This document shows, piece by piece, positions 35,465-43,858 of a stretch of 64,000 nt of DNA. The stretch is taken from the NCBI RefSeq assembly GCF_030687145.1, contig NZ_CP117460.1:1860001-1924000 (forward strand). The letters are read 5' to 3'. Position numbers and translations under genes: made by a program. The stretch comes from Pseudomonas sp. FP1742 (GTDB taxonomy: Bacteria; Pseudomonadota; Gammaproteobacteria; Pseudomonadales; Pseudomonadaceae). The notes under the pieces were generated by a model. It saw only the letters and a list, made by a program, of their open reading frames with translations, did not search any database and was not told the DNA's origin. The stretch's first letter is position 1, and the number at the start of each line of letters is the position of its first letter.

Positions 35465-36004
35465 TTATTCCTTCGGCATCGGGGCTCCCCTGCATGAATT
35501 TTTAGCTGCTAATCGCCGCCGTGATCCACAGCGGATATTGGAACAGGTAATTTTTCCTTCAATTAAATCGCTATCGTCGGTTGCCTTTAACCCTTGGAGC
35601 GGCATGGGAGATCCAAGGAGTTCTTTGAGGACATGCTCGGCATCGGCCTGTTCGTCAATTGAATAGCCGTCAAGGAGCGTACGCACTCGGCCTTCGTACA
35701 TCCTCCGAGCAAGGTTGGGGGCAATGTCCGAAACCAGTGGGCCTTTACTATCCAGAAGGATAAACGACTCGAAGGTAACGAGCAGTCCTGAGCCAGACGG
35801 ATTTAGCTGTTTTTTCGGATGTCGACCTACCCACGTAACGCGCCCTGCAATTCCGTGGCTCTGCGGTTCGTTACTGATTCCTCCAATACCAATTACCGCA
35901 TCAAAGTCCCAGTTCCGCACGTTCCCCATACAGTCGTGAATGCCAAATCGACCACTTCTGTCGGGGTCGCCTATGTGAGTTCTTTTGTACGTGAGGATTC
36001 GCAT
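35465..36004 (-). CDS. Hypothetical protein of the accessory region
   Basis: 179 residues starting MRILTYKRTHIGDPD, with a beta/glycine-rich N-terminal region (FGIHDCMGNVRNWDFDAVIGIGGISNE, GIAGRVTWVGRHPKK) and a charged helical C-terminus. I recall similar short proteins in accessory islands of Pseudomonas but not any function. Six cysteine/histidine-rich residues near the end (CSNIRCGSRRR) suggest a possible metal site. It ends 86 bases before the NERD-STAND ATG. Its relation to the neighbour is unknown. Confidence 0.55.
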   Translation of the reverse strand: MRILTYKRTHIGDPDRSGRFGIHDCMGNVRNWDFDAVIGIGGISNEPQSHGIAGRVTWVGRHPKKQLNPSGSGLLVTFESFILLDSKGPLVSDIAPNLARRMYEGRVRTLLDGYSIDEQADAEHVLKELLGSPMPLQGLKATDDSDLIEGKITCSNIRCGSRRRLAAKNSCRGAPMPKE

Positions 36005-36186
36005 GATTGACCGCCTTGGGCTGTGGTCGTGTTGCCCACCCTTGTGGTGAGTACGGCGGTATCACTGTTACCAAGAACGGAAACGGGTTACAAGGCTTCC
36101 ATATTCGTTTTCAGATGTCACATCTGGACACCCCAGCGAGAACATTCCGAATGTTCTCAGTAGCTCCATCCCTAGACCATCGCCCC

Positions 36187-36912
36187 AGGTCTAAAGCGGC
36201 TAACCCACGGTGGAGAAATCAAGCCAGGCTTCAGCGAAGCTTTCCCCACATTTGCCTTTTCTGAGCGAAATTTCTGGGCAAGGTCTTCGGAAGTTTCCTT
36301 CAAGTTGTGGCGGTTTTCGTGAACTGGTGCGCAGTGAGTTCGATCGGTAGGCTTTGGGAGTCACTGCATATTCAGTGGCAGGGCGTAGGAACCCTTCAAC
36401 CTCCCAAAGACGACATAAGTGTCGACTTCTGATTTGCGGCTGCTGACTTGCGTCCGTAAAATCAGCTGCGGCGGCTGTGCGCGGGCACGCTTCGGCGTGG
36501 TCGAGTGTCTCTGGGGCTCGATATTCCTACCCCGCGTATAGCTGCCACCCATGCCTGTAGGAAGGCAAATGGCAGCTCCTATTTTTCCTGGAGTTCTAAA
36601 AATGCCAACACTTCATCCTGATCCACCCTACGAAAAACCAATTCCCCACCCCAAAAACCGCTTCATGGCGTTGACCAGCAACTGCACCGACATGCCCACC
36701 CTGTTTGTCGACACCCACGCGCCGCTGGATATTCTGACCGAAGCCGCCAGCTATCGAATCCGCGCCGTCACCCAAGTGCTTGAGAACCTGTCCATGCGCG
36801 GTTCAGTCGAGTGCGATTCGATGATCCTCAGTGATTTTGCCTTGCTCTGTGCCATTCCGCTGCGCGATGGCTGTGATGTGCTGGATGTGATTGGGCGGCG
36901 GTTGCGGGCTCG
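36187..36912 (+). repeat. 0.73-kb direct repeat, copy 1
   Basis: Closely matches 38820-39542: a non-coding leader (AACCCACGGTGGAGAAATCA..., TTTCTGGGCAAGGTCTTCGG), the structured RNA and the small gene. The 300 bases from 36187 to 36475 have no supportable gene. Confidence 0.9.
36475..36577 (+). ncRNA. C4-like structured RNA leader, copy 1
   Basis: An outer stem (CTGTGCGCGGG with CCCGCGTATAG) encloses two hairpins (CACGC-TTCG-GCGTG and CGAG...CTCG) as a three-way junction. A second hairpin (AGCTGCCA...TGGCAGCT) has an inner stem and a loop reading TGTAGGAA, which complements TTCCTAC in the junction. The layout resembles C4 antisense RNAs from phages and Pseudomonas. It lies just before the ATG at 36602. 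Confidence 0.55.
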
Positions 36913-36925
36913 GTCTTCGGACTAG
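36602..36925 (+). CDS. DUF3077-like Pseudomonas protein, copy 1
   Basis: 107 residues from ATG 36602. The core LFVDTHAPLDILTEAASYRIRAVTQVLENLSM resembles the Pseudomonas-only family DUF3077, with a conserved helix pair and no catalytic motif. It is preceded by the structured RNA, which probably controls its translation. An almost identical second copy is at 39232-39561. Confidence 0.75.
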   Translation: MPTLHPDPPYEKPIPHPKNRFMALTSNCTDMPTLFVDTHAPLDILTEAASYRIRAVTQVLENLSMRGSVECDSMILSDFALLCAIPLRDGCDVLDVIGRRLRARSSD

Positions 36926-36973
36926 AGCCGAGTGGTTTTTGTGGCGAGGGGGCTTGCCCCCGTTCGACTGTGG

Positions 36974-37019
36974 AAAAGGGGACTGATTTATTTTGAAGGA
37001 AATAAATCAGTCCCCTTTT
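36974..37019. repeat. Perfect 20-bp-arm palindrome of the GGGGACTGATTTATTT type
   Basis: Arms AAAAGGGGACTGATTTATTT and its complement flank six bases (36994-36999). Related GGGGACAGATTTATTTT sequences are common in bacteria near transposase-like genes. It lies downstream of the first DUF3077-like gene and may also stop transcription. Confidence 0.7.
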
Positions 37020-37141
37020 TGATTCAAGCGTTCAAGGCCGCAACTGGGAGCGAATGGGGAGGTGGGGAACCACCAGGCGCATAGATTACAAACTGAATTA
37101 CCTCGAATTTCCTGGAACACCTTTGAGCTTCTTCTATTGAC

Positions 37142-37642
37142 TCAGTGATGCTTGCGCAGAATCTCGTCCACCGTGGCCAAAGTTAATTTTTTGCCTTCAC
37201 GATGGCCAGAATTCGTAGCCACACACTGAATATCAAACTTGGCACGGCCTGCCGCTCCTGCAGTCAATAATTCAATTTCCAACGTCGCCGTTTCGCCCGG
37301 CTTGATTGTCGCACGCTCAAGGGAACTCCAGATACCGGCTCTATTGGTGCAGTCTGGGAAAAGATCAATGTGTCCCTTATAGTCAACAGCGATGGTAACG
37401 GGAATCTCGCCGCCGTTCCTCACGTCAACCTCACTTCGGTATCCCTCAGACGTCGCATCGCAAAGCCGGAAATCGGCCTCTAGCGAAATCTCATATTTTG
37501 TCGTGTGCGCCTTTTCTACTTGGTCTGCAGATCGGCCCGAATTGGCCGCGGACTTACGGTTAGCTTTGAAAGCTTTGATCGCTATGATGATCCCCACTGC
37601 TGCGAAGAAAAGAGCGAAGGGGTAATAATTTTCGGAAGTCAC
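37142..37642 (-). CDS. Hypothetical membrane-anchored protein
   Basis: 166 residues. A single N-terminal membrane segment (YPFALFFAAVGIIIAIKAF, about 7-25) is followed by a polar tail (RKSAANSGRSADQVEKAHTT) and a beta-sandwich-like domain (EISLEADFRLCDATSEGYRSEVDVRNGGEIPVTIAVDYKGHIDL...). The tail may face the cytoplasm or periplasm. No function is recognised. A related tail is preserved at 38728-38808, so the family has degraded copies nearby. Confidence 0.55.
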   Translation of the reverse strand: MTSENYYPFALFFAAVGIIIAIKAFKANRKSAANSGRSADQVEKAHTTKYEISLEADFRLCDATSEGYRSEVDVRNGGEIPVTIAVDYKGHIDLFPDCTNRAGIWSSLERATIKPGETATLEIELLTAGAAGRAKFDIQCVATNSGHREGKKLTLATVDEILRKHH

Positions 37643-37846
37643 AAACGGTCCTTAACAAGTGCTGTGGATCTGGATGAAGGTAGAAAGAAGCGTCTAGAGC
37701 CCGTAGTTGCAGCGGACGAATGAATCGACCACGTCTTCGAGTAATGTGGTCGGATCTATTTATTACAGTGAAAGAATATATCCGTCCCCATTTCCCTGTG
37801 TATTTCCCTGGCCACAGGGAAATCCAGCTATCACTAAGACGGGCCG

Positions 37847-38485
37847 TTATGCAGTCGTCACTTCTTTTGGTGTAAATGTATCGCGCGCTACGTTACCGAT
37901 GGTGTTGGTCGTGTAGGCATCGAAACTTCCGCCAATCAAGCCTCCCAGCAGGGGCACGGCTTTGCCGAGATTGATCACGCCTTTTTCACCAAATTTGGTG
38001 AACAGCTTGAAGCCTACCTTTTTGTTTATCTCTATCAGAGTCTTACCGGAAATCGACTTCACGGCGTTCATCGCCAGCTTGTTGCCGACGGCAATGCCGA
38101 TGTCTTTCAGCACTTCCTTGGCGGAGTTGGCTGTGAGGCAGGCGAAAACGAGGGTCTTTACCTTGTCATCCTTGACGTCGTAGCCACCTAGGTGGGCGAT
38201 GGCGGCGATCATGCGAATTTGTACGAAAAGCACACTTGTGATGTTGGCGGGCAACGCGACGGGCAGTGTGATTAATCCACCCAGGCCGGTAATGAAGCCT
38301 GAGGTGGCCGATTTGGTGTTCTGCCAGCGAATCAGGGAATTAGCTTGATCGTAGGCAGGGCTTTCTTCCTTGGCGTAGCTGGCTGCGAGCTCCTCGGCGG
38401 AATCAAGACCGGAGAATCCATTCACAGATCTCTCGTAGGCCCAGTCAAGGACTTGCATTATCTTTTCTTGACTTATCAGTTCCAT
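37847..38485 (-). CDS. EcsC-family protein
   Basis: 212 residues from the ATG at 38485. It has the EcsC pattern: a helical N-terminus (VLDWAYERSVNGFSGLDSAEELA), a hydrophobic glycine-rich pair (GFITGLGGLITLPVALPANITSVLFVQIRMIAAIAHLGGYD, about 81-121), and a second hydrophobic stretch (GKAVPLLGGLIGGSFDAYTTNTIG). EcsC-type proteins are peripheral or membrane-associated and of uncertain role. It is isolated within the accessory region. Its codon use is not clearly foreign. Confidence 0.7.
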   Translation of the reverse strand: MELISQEKIMQVLDWAYERSVNGFSGLDSAEELAASYAKEESPAYDQANSLIRWQNTKSATSGFITGLGGLITLPVALPANITSVLFVQIRMIAAIAHLGGYDVKDDKVKTLVFACLTANSAKEVLKDIGIAVGNKLAMNAVKSISGKTLIEINKKVGFKLFTKFGEKGVINLGKAVPLLGGLIGGSFDAYTTNTIGNVARDTFTPKEVTTA

Positions 38486-38727
38486 CTTCAGTCTCGGTGT
38501 ATGATTGATGGCCTTATGATGCCACATTCGTTTGGTTATCCGCATTACCTCGCTTTGAACAATTTTCCTCCAAATCCCTTCGCCACTGCGCTGACAGCAG
38601 AACTCCACTTACTAAATAATTGCCCACAATCCGCGACTGAATACTTGCAGACGCTGGTTCGCCAACGTGCGGGGATTCTTGAGGTCGTGATCCGAATTAT
38701 TCCAGTTTTCAAGGCTGCTATGGACGG

Positions 38728-38808
38728 TTAGCAGGCTAATCCGCTTTTAGCCGTCTCCACCTGATCAGTCGACTGACCACTATTGGCTGTGGATTTCTGC
38801 CTGTCGCC
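38728..38808 (-). pseudogene. Remnant related to the tail of the 37142-37642 protein
   Basis: On the minus strand the stretch QKSTANSGQSTDQVETA matches RKSAANSGRSADQVEKA in the 166-residue protein at 11 of 17 positions, with different codons. It ends in a stop after KSGLAC. This suggests a degraded paralogue rather than a DNA repeat. Low confidence. Confidence 0.35.
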
Positions 38809-38819
38809 ACCGGCAGCTA

Positions 38820-39542
38820 TAGGTCGAAAGCGGTTAACCCACGGTGGAGAAATCAATCCAGGCTCCAGCGAAGCCCCCGCCACGTTTGCCTTTTCTGAGC
38901 GAAATTTCTGGGCAAGGTCTTCGGAAGTTTCCTTCAAGTTGTGGCGGTTTTCGTGAACTGGTGCGCATTGAGTTCAATCGATAGGCTTTGGTGGTCACTG
39001 AATATCAGTGAGGGGGTGTAGGAACCCTTTAAGCATCGGTAATGCGTTAGCAATCGAAGTCGGATTTGCGGCCGTCAATGTGCGTCCGTAATATCTGTCG
39101 CGGCGGCTATGCGCGGGCACGCTTTGGCGTGGTCGAGTTTCCGATGCTCGGTATTCCTACCCCGCGTATAGCTGCCACCCAAGCCTGTAGGAAGGCTTTT
39201 GGCAGCTCCCATTTTCATCGGAAGGTCTCAAATGCCAACACTTCATCCTGATCCACCCTACGAAAAACCAATCCCCCACCCCAAAAGCCGCTTCATGGCG
39301 TTGACCAGCAACTGCACCGACATGCCCACCCTGTTTGTCGACACCCACGCGCCGCTGGACATTCTGACCGAAGCCGCCAGCTATCGAATTCGCGCCGTCA
39401 CCCAAGTGCTTGAGAACCTGTCCATGCGTGGCTCGGTCGAGTGCGATTCGATGATTCTCAGTGACTTTGCCTTGCTCTGTGCCATTCCGCTGCGCGATGG
39501 CTGTGATGTGCTGGATGTGATTGGGCGGCGGTTGCGGGCTCG
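38820..39542 (+). repeat. 0.73-kb direct repeat, copy 2
   Basis: Second copy of the module at 36187-36912; it includes the leader, structured RNA and the DUF3077-like gene. Similarity is about 85-90% in the leader and higher in the gene by eye. Confidence 0.9.
39107..39207 (+). ncRNA. C4-like structured RNA leader, copy 2
   Basis: The same folding as copy 1: CTATGCGCGGG pairs with CCCGCGTATAG, hairpin CACGC-TTTG-GCGTG, hairpin CGAG...CTCG, and a terminal hairpin with inner stem AAGCC...GGCTT. In copy 1 the inner stem is shorter and its outer bases differ, yet pairing of the core is kept, which supports an RNA structure. Confidence 0.55.
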
Positions 39543-39561
39543 ACCTTTGGATGCTGGTTAG
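39232..39561 (+). CDS. DUF3077-like Pseudomonas protein, copy 2
   Basis: 109 residues from ATG 39232 (GGAAGG upstream). Nearly identical to copy 1 apart from K18S, silent changes and the last few residues. It is separated from copy 1 by the genes at 37142-38485, so the copies could recombine and delete that segment. Confidence 0.75.
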   Translation: MPTLHPDPPYEKPIPHPKSRFMALTSNCTDMPTLFVDTHAPLDILTEAASYRIRAVTQVLENLSMRGSVECDSMILSDFALLCAIPLRDGCDVLDVIGRRLRARPLDAG

Positions 39562-39603
39562 CCGAGTATCAGAGCTCAAGAGTTGTATTGTTTGAGCGGG
39601 CGT

Positions 39604-39698
39604 CTTCGCGAGCAAGCCCGCTCCCACAGGGGGTATGTTGAGGTACACAGATTGTGTGCTTCCAGCAGAACCAATGTGGGAGCGGGCTTGCTCGCGAA
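39604..39698. repeat. REP pair (BIME) 5
   Basis: First REP pair on the right of the accessory region; inverted cores between the DUF3077-like gene and the EAL-GGDEF gene end. Confidence 0.9.
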
Positions 39699-39711
39699 TG
39701 TGACCCATCAA

Positions 39712-41502
39712 TCACCGCTGCCCTACAAGCAACTCATCTTCTCGCCCAGGCACCGCCAAACTATCAATCACATGCACGCTATACCCCGGCACATTCTTCG
39801 CGTGGTGTTTGGCCTGCGAGGCCATTTCCGCTAGCTGGCTCGCGTCGAGCTGTCCGCAGGCCTGTGGATGCAGATGCACCACGCCGATGGACAGGGACAG
39901 CAGCGGGAACTCCTGTCTTACGCCCTGGCGGTTGGGGGCGATGAAGCAGCCGGCTTCCAGGTGTTCGCTGCGGTAGAAGCGTCGGCATTGGCTGTGGAAG
40001 TCGTCCAGCAGTTGGTTCAGGCGTTTGCGCCAGTCTTCCGGGCCGAGCACCAGCAGGAAGTCGTCGCCGCCGATATGGCCGACGAAGTCGCGGGATGGGT
40101 CGATGCGGTCGTTCAGGCATTGCGCCAAACACAGTAGGACTTCGTCCCCGCGACCGTAGCCGTAGATGTCGTTGAAGGGTTTGAAGCTGTCGATGTCCAC
40201 GTAGCAGATCACCGATTCCCGTTCCTGTTGCAGCAGGCGTGTCAGGCATTGCTGGATCGGCACGTTGCCTGGCAGCAGGGTCAGCGGGTTGGCGTAGCGG
40301 GCTTGCTGGATTTTCAGTTCGGTAATCAGTTTGAGTACGTCGATCACTCGACCCAGGCCCAGATAGCCGCCGTTGAGGGTGATGATGAAGTCTTCTTCGA
40401 TGCGCTGGCGGGCGCGGCTGGTGATCAAGCGGCTGACCTGTTGCAGCGACTGGCTCAGCTCCACGGCGAGGAAGTCGTCGCTCATCAGGCGGCTGATAGG
40501 TTTGCGGGCGAACAGGTCGGTGGCAAAGGGCTTGAGCAGGGCGTCCGAGAGCGAATGACGATGGACGATGCCGCACGGCTGGCCCTGCTTGTCGAGCACC
40601 GCCAGGGAGTTCAGGTTGGCCTGGCGGCGGAAGGCTTCCAGTACGGTGGCGGTCGGGGTGTCGCTGGTCACCGCCGGTTGGTCGTTGAGCAGGGCGCTGA
40701 GGTCACTGGCGTCCTCGTTCAGCATCGCTGCGGCGCTGGTTGGTTTGGGCATCAAGGTTCGGGCATCGCGGGGCGGATGCTCCTGGGGCCGGCAGAGCAG
40801 ATAGCCTTGCACAAGATCGACGCCCATTTCGGTCAGCACGGCGAGTTCTTCTGCCAATTCGATGCCTTCGGCGATCACTTTTGCCCGCGAAGCCTTGGCG
40901 ATCTGCAGGATCGAGCCGACGAATTCACGCTTGAGCGCGTCCTGATGAATGCCGTCGATAAAGTGTCGATCGATCTTGACGTAATCCGGGCGCAATTCAG
41001 ACCACAGCCGCAAGCTTGAATAACCCGCGCCCAGATCATCCAGGGCAATGGAAAAGCCCATTGCCCGATAGTGATGCAGGGCGGTTTGCAGCAACTGGAA
41101 ATCGTCGGTCGGGGTCTGTTCGGTGAGTTCGATCACCACCTGACTCGGCGGTATGCCGAAATCCTGCAACAGTTGCAGGGTGCGTCCGGGTTGGTGGGCG
41201 GCTTCGAGCAGGGATTCCGGGGAGACGTTGAGGAACAGTTTGCCGGGCAGTTGCTGTTCATTGAAACGTCGGCAAGCGCTTTGCCGGCAAGCGATCTCCA
41301 GTTCGCTGAGGCGACCGGCCTGGCGGGCGACCGCGAACAGGGCGATGGGGGAGTGCAGCGGGCTGTTGGAGGGGCCACGGCTGAGGGCTTCGTAGCCGAT
41401 GATACGTCGTTCAGAGAGGGAAATGATTGGCTGGAACAGGCTGTGCAAACCGCTTTGAGTCAGTATTGAGCTCAAGGCACTCGGCTGTTCGGTTGTGGTC
41501 AT
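39712..41502 (-). CDS. EAL-CBS-GGDEF cyclic-di-GMP protein (PA3258-like)
   Basis: 596 residues. The EAL domain (about 20-245) keeps the catalytic set: YEALSR, NVSPE, ELTEQ, DDLGAGYSSL, KIDRHFI, AEGIE. Two CBS-like segments follow (about 285-395). The C-terminal GGDEF domain (about 410-580) reads GGDDF, not GGDEF/GGEEF, so the catalytic Glu is replaced and the domain is probably poor as a cyclase, though it may bind GTP. It therefore most likely degrades c-di-GMP with a sensing CBS part. The gene sits next to prc, as I recall for PA3257-PA3258. Confidence 0.88.
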   Translation of the reverse strand: MTTTEQPSALSSILTQSGLHSLFQPIISLSERRIIGYEALSRGPSNSPLHSPIALFAVARQAGRLSELEIACRQSACRRFNEQQLPGKLFLNVSPESLLEAAHQPGRTLQLLQDFGIPPSQVVIELTEQTPTDDFQLLQTALHHYRAMGFSIALDDLGAGYSSLRLWSELRPDYVKIDRHFIDGIHQDALKREFVGSILQIAKASRAKVIAEGIELAEELAVLTEMGVDLVQGYLLCRPQEHPPRDARTLMPKPTSAAAMLNEDASDLSALLNDQPAVTSDTPTATVLEAFRRQANLNSLAVLDKQGQPCGIVHRHSLSDALLKPFATDLFARKPISRLMSDDFLAVELSQSLQQVSRLITSRARQRIEEDFIITLNGGYLGLGRVIDVLKLITELKIQQARYANPLTLLPGNVPIQQCLTRLLQQERESVICYVDIDSFKPFNDIYGYGRGDEVLLCLAQCLNDRIDPSRDFVGHIGGDDFLLVLGPEDWRKRLNQLLDDFHSQCRRFYRSEHLEAGCFIAPNRQGVRQEFPLLSLSIGVVHLHPQACGQLDASQLAEMASQAKHHAKNVPGYSVHVIDSLAVPGREDELLVGQR

Positions 41503-41518
41503 GGCGATCTCTGGCGAT

Positions 41519-41555
41519 AAAAAAAGGACCGGGAGCGTAAAGCTCCCAGTCCTTT
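41519..41555 (-). terminator. Terminator between prc and the EAL protein gene
   Basis: On the minus strand GGGAGC and GCTCCC pair inside AAAGGAC...GTCCTTT, then a seven-base T-run. It ends the prc transcript. Confidence 0.85.
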
Positions 41556-41636
41556 ATTTCACGACAGAATGATGTCTGTTTGATGACACTCCGGGGAGCG
41601 TCAGCATTAAATTGCCATCATCCTGATTGTCACCAC

Positions 41637-43718
41637 TTAGTGCTTGGCGACCGCGGTGTTGAGTTTCAAGTAATCCAGCAGAATCCGCCCGGTTTCGCTC
41701 AGGTAGGCGTCGTCTTCTGGCTTGGTCTTGTCCGGCTCGGCCGCGATGGCATCTTCGTCTTCTTTCTTCAGCTCTTTGAGCGGCTCTTCACCCTTGGCCT
41801 TGCGACGGATGTTCTCCATGGCCAGTTGCTTGGCTTCGATATCGGCGTGTTGTGCACGACGGTCGGCTTCATTGAGGCTGACGGTTTTTTCGGCCATCAG
41901 CTTCTGGGCCAGGGCCAGTTTGTCGCGGATGAACACGAACTCCGCGTCTTTGGCCGTGCGCACGTCATGCTCGGACTTAAGCGCTGTGATGAACGGTTTG
42001 AACGGGTCAACCGCCGGCTTGATGGCCGCACGGATGGTGTCCCACGGCATGGCTTCCGGCAGGGCGCTTTCACCGATTTCCTTGGTGTCGATGATCGACG
42101 GGTAATCGATGTCCGGCAGTACGCCCTGATGCTGGGTGCTCTGACCGGAAACCCGGTAGAACTTGGCCAGGGTCAGTTTCAGTTCGCCATGGTTCAGCGG
42201 CTGAATGGTTTGCACGGTGCCTTTGCCGAAGGTCTGGCCGCCGATGATCAGTGCACGGTGGTAGTCCTGCATGGCGCCGGCGAAGATCTCCGAAGCCGAG
42301 GCGGACAAACGGTTGACCAGCAACGCCATCGGGCCTTTGTAGAACGCACCCGGGTTTTCATCTTCCAGTACATCGACCCGGCCGTCGGCATTACGCACCA
42401 GCACGGTCGGACCTTTGTCGATGAACAGGCTGGTCAGCTCGGTGGCTTCCTGCAAGGAACCACCGCCGTTGTTGCGCAGGTCGATGACCACGCCGTCGAC
42501 CTTGTCTTTCTGCAGCTCGGTCAGCAGCTTCTTGACGTCGCGGGTGGTGCTCTTGTAGTCCGGATCGCCGGCACGGAAGGCCTTGAAGTCCAGGTAGAAG
42601 GCCGGGATCTCGATGACGCCGAGCTTGTAGTCCTTGCCATCCTGCTTGAGGCTGAGGATCGACTTCTTCACCGCCTGATCTTCAAGCTTCACCGCTTCGC
42701 GGGTGATCGGCACGATCTTGGTGGTCTGGTCGTTCGGCGCATTGCTGGCCGGGATCACTTCCAGGCGCACCACGGTGCCTTTCGGCCCACGAATCAGTTT
42801 GACCACTTCGTCCAGGCGCCAGCCGACCACGTCGACCATCTCTTTGTTGCCCTGGGCCACGCCGATGATCTTGTCGGCCGGTGCCACTTGCTTGGTCTTG
42901 TCGGCCGGGCCGGCAGGCACCAGGCGCACGACTTTGACTTGATCGTTATCGCTCTGCAACACGGCGCCGATGCCCTCCAGGGACAGGCTCATGTTGATGT
43001 CGAAGTTCTCCGCGTTATCCGGCGACAGATAGTTGGTGTGCGGGTCGTAGGACATGGCGAAGGTGTTGATGTACGCCTGGAAGATATCTTCCGCGCGGGT
43101 CTGGTCCAGACGCGCCAGCTGATTCTTGTAACGCTTGGTCAGGGTTTCCTGGATCTGCTTCGGCTCTTTGCCGGAGATCTTCATCCGCAACACTTCGTCC
43201 TTGACGCGTTTGCGCCACAGGTCGTCCAGTTCGGCGGTGGTCTTGAGCCAAGGGGCATCCTTGCGGTCGACCAGCAAGGTTTCCTTGGTGGTGAAGTCGA
43301 TCTTGTCGACGCCCTTGTTCAGCTCGGCAAGGGCAAAGTCCAGACGCGCCTTGACGCGGTCCAGGTAGCGCTTGTAGATGGTGAACCCGGCGTTCAGGTC
43401 GCCGCTCTTGAGGAAGTCGTCAAACTGGGTTTTCCATTTGTCGAATTCGGCGATGTCACTGGCCATGAAGTAGCTGCGTGATGGATCCAGCAGCTTGAGG
43501 TAGCTGTCGTAGATGATCATCGAGCGCGCATCGTCGAGCGGCGGCTTGCTGTAATGGTGACGCTTGAGCAATTCGACGACGTTCAGACTGGCGATGACTT
43601 CGTCGCGATCGGGCTGAAGCTTGTCCCAGCTGTTGGCTGCGAACGAATTGCTCGACATCGGCAAAAGACCGAGACCAATGACAAGAGCGAGGGCGGTGCT
43701 GGGGAAAAAATGCTTCAT
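41637..43718 (-). CDS. prc: Tail-specific/carboxy-terminal protease Prc (Tsp)
   Basis: 693 residues from the ATG at 43718, with an N-terminal signal peptide ending in SNSFAA. Starts at 43751 and 43805 are possible but unsupported. A PDZ domain occupies about 240-320 (ISLEGIGAVLQ...) and the protease has the Ser/Lys dyad, SASASEIFAGA near 476 and GGQTFGKGTVQ near 497. It degrades misfolded periplasmic proteins and, in P. aeruginosa, the AlgO/Prc homologue degrades the anti-sigma factor MucA to raise alginate. Transcribed alone, then terminated before the EAL gene. Confidence 0.95.
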   Translation of the reverse strand: MKHFFPSTALALVIGLGLLPMSSNSFAANSWDKLQPDRDEVIASLNVVELLKRHHYSKPPLDDARSMIIYDSYLKLLDPSRSYFMASDIAEFDKWKTQFDDFLKSGDLNAGFTIYKRYLDRVKARLDFALAELNKGVDKIDFTTKETLLVDRKDAPWLKTTAELDDLWRKRVKDEVLRMKISGKEPKQIQETLTKRYKNQLARLDQTRAEDIFQAYINTFAMSYDPHTNYLSPDNAENFDINMSLSLEGIGAVLQSDNDQVKVVRLVPAGPADKTKQVAPADKIIGVAQGNKEMVDVVGWRLDEVVKLIRGPKGTVVRLEVIPASNAPNDQTTKIVPITREAVKLEDQAVKKSILSLKQDGKDYKLGVIEIPAFYLDFKAFRAGDPDYKSTTRDVKKLLTELQKDKVDGVVIDLRNNGGGSLQEATELTSLFIDKGPTVLVRNADGRVDVLEDENPGAFYKGPMALLVNRLSASASEIFAGAMQDYHRALIIGGQTFGKGTVQTIQPLNHGELKLTLAKFYRVSGQSTQHQGVLPDIDYPSIIDTKEIGESALPEAMPWDTIRAAIKPAVDPFKPFITALKSEHDVRTAKDAEFVFIRDKLALAQKLMAEKTVSLNEADRRAQHADIEAKQLAMENIRRKAKGEEPLKELKKEDEDAIAAEPDKTKPEDDAYLSETGRILLDYLKLNTAVAKH

Positions 43719-43858
43719 GCTGATTCGACGCGGGGACAATTGATCACGCATATTAGGCCGTCTTTGAAGTCGCCGGTTCCCACAAGGGCCGGTCGCATAA
43801 TGCAAGAAAGCCCGGCGCTATAGCTTCGGGCTCAGTCCAGACTCACTATGGAGGCACT

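Noticed and set aside
36007..36264. 85-residue plus-strand frame before the repeat module
   Set aside because: It runs into the repeated non-coding leader and has no counterpart in the second copy.
38345..38731. 128-residue plus-strand frame opposite the EcsC gene start
   Set aside because: Overlaps the EcsC frame for its first third and shows no family signal.
41580..43481. 633-residue frame on the plus strand across prc
   Set aside because: Antisense artefact of high-GC codon bias; prc has signal peptide, PDZ and catalytic motifs on the other strand.
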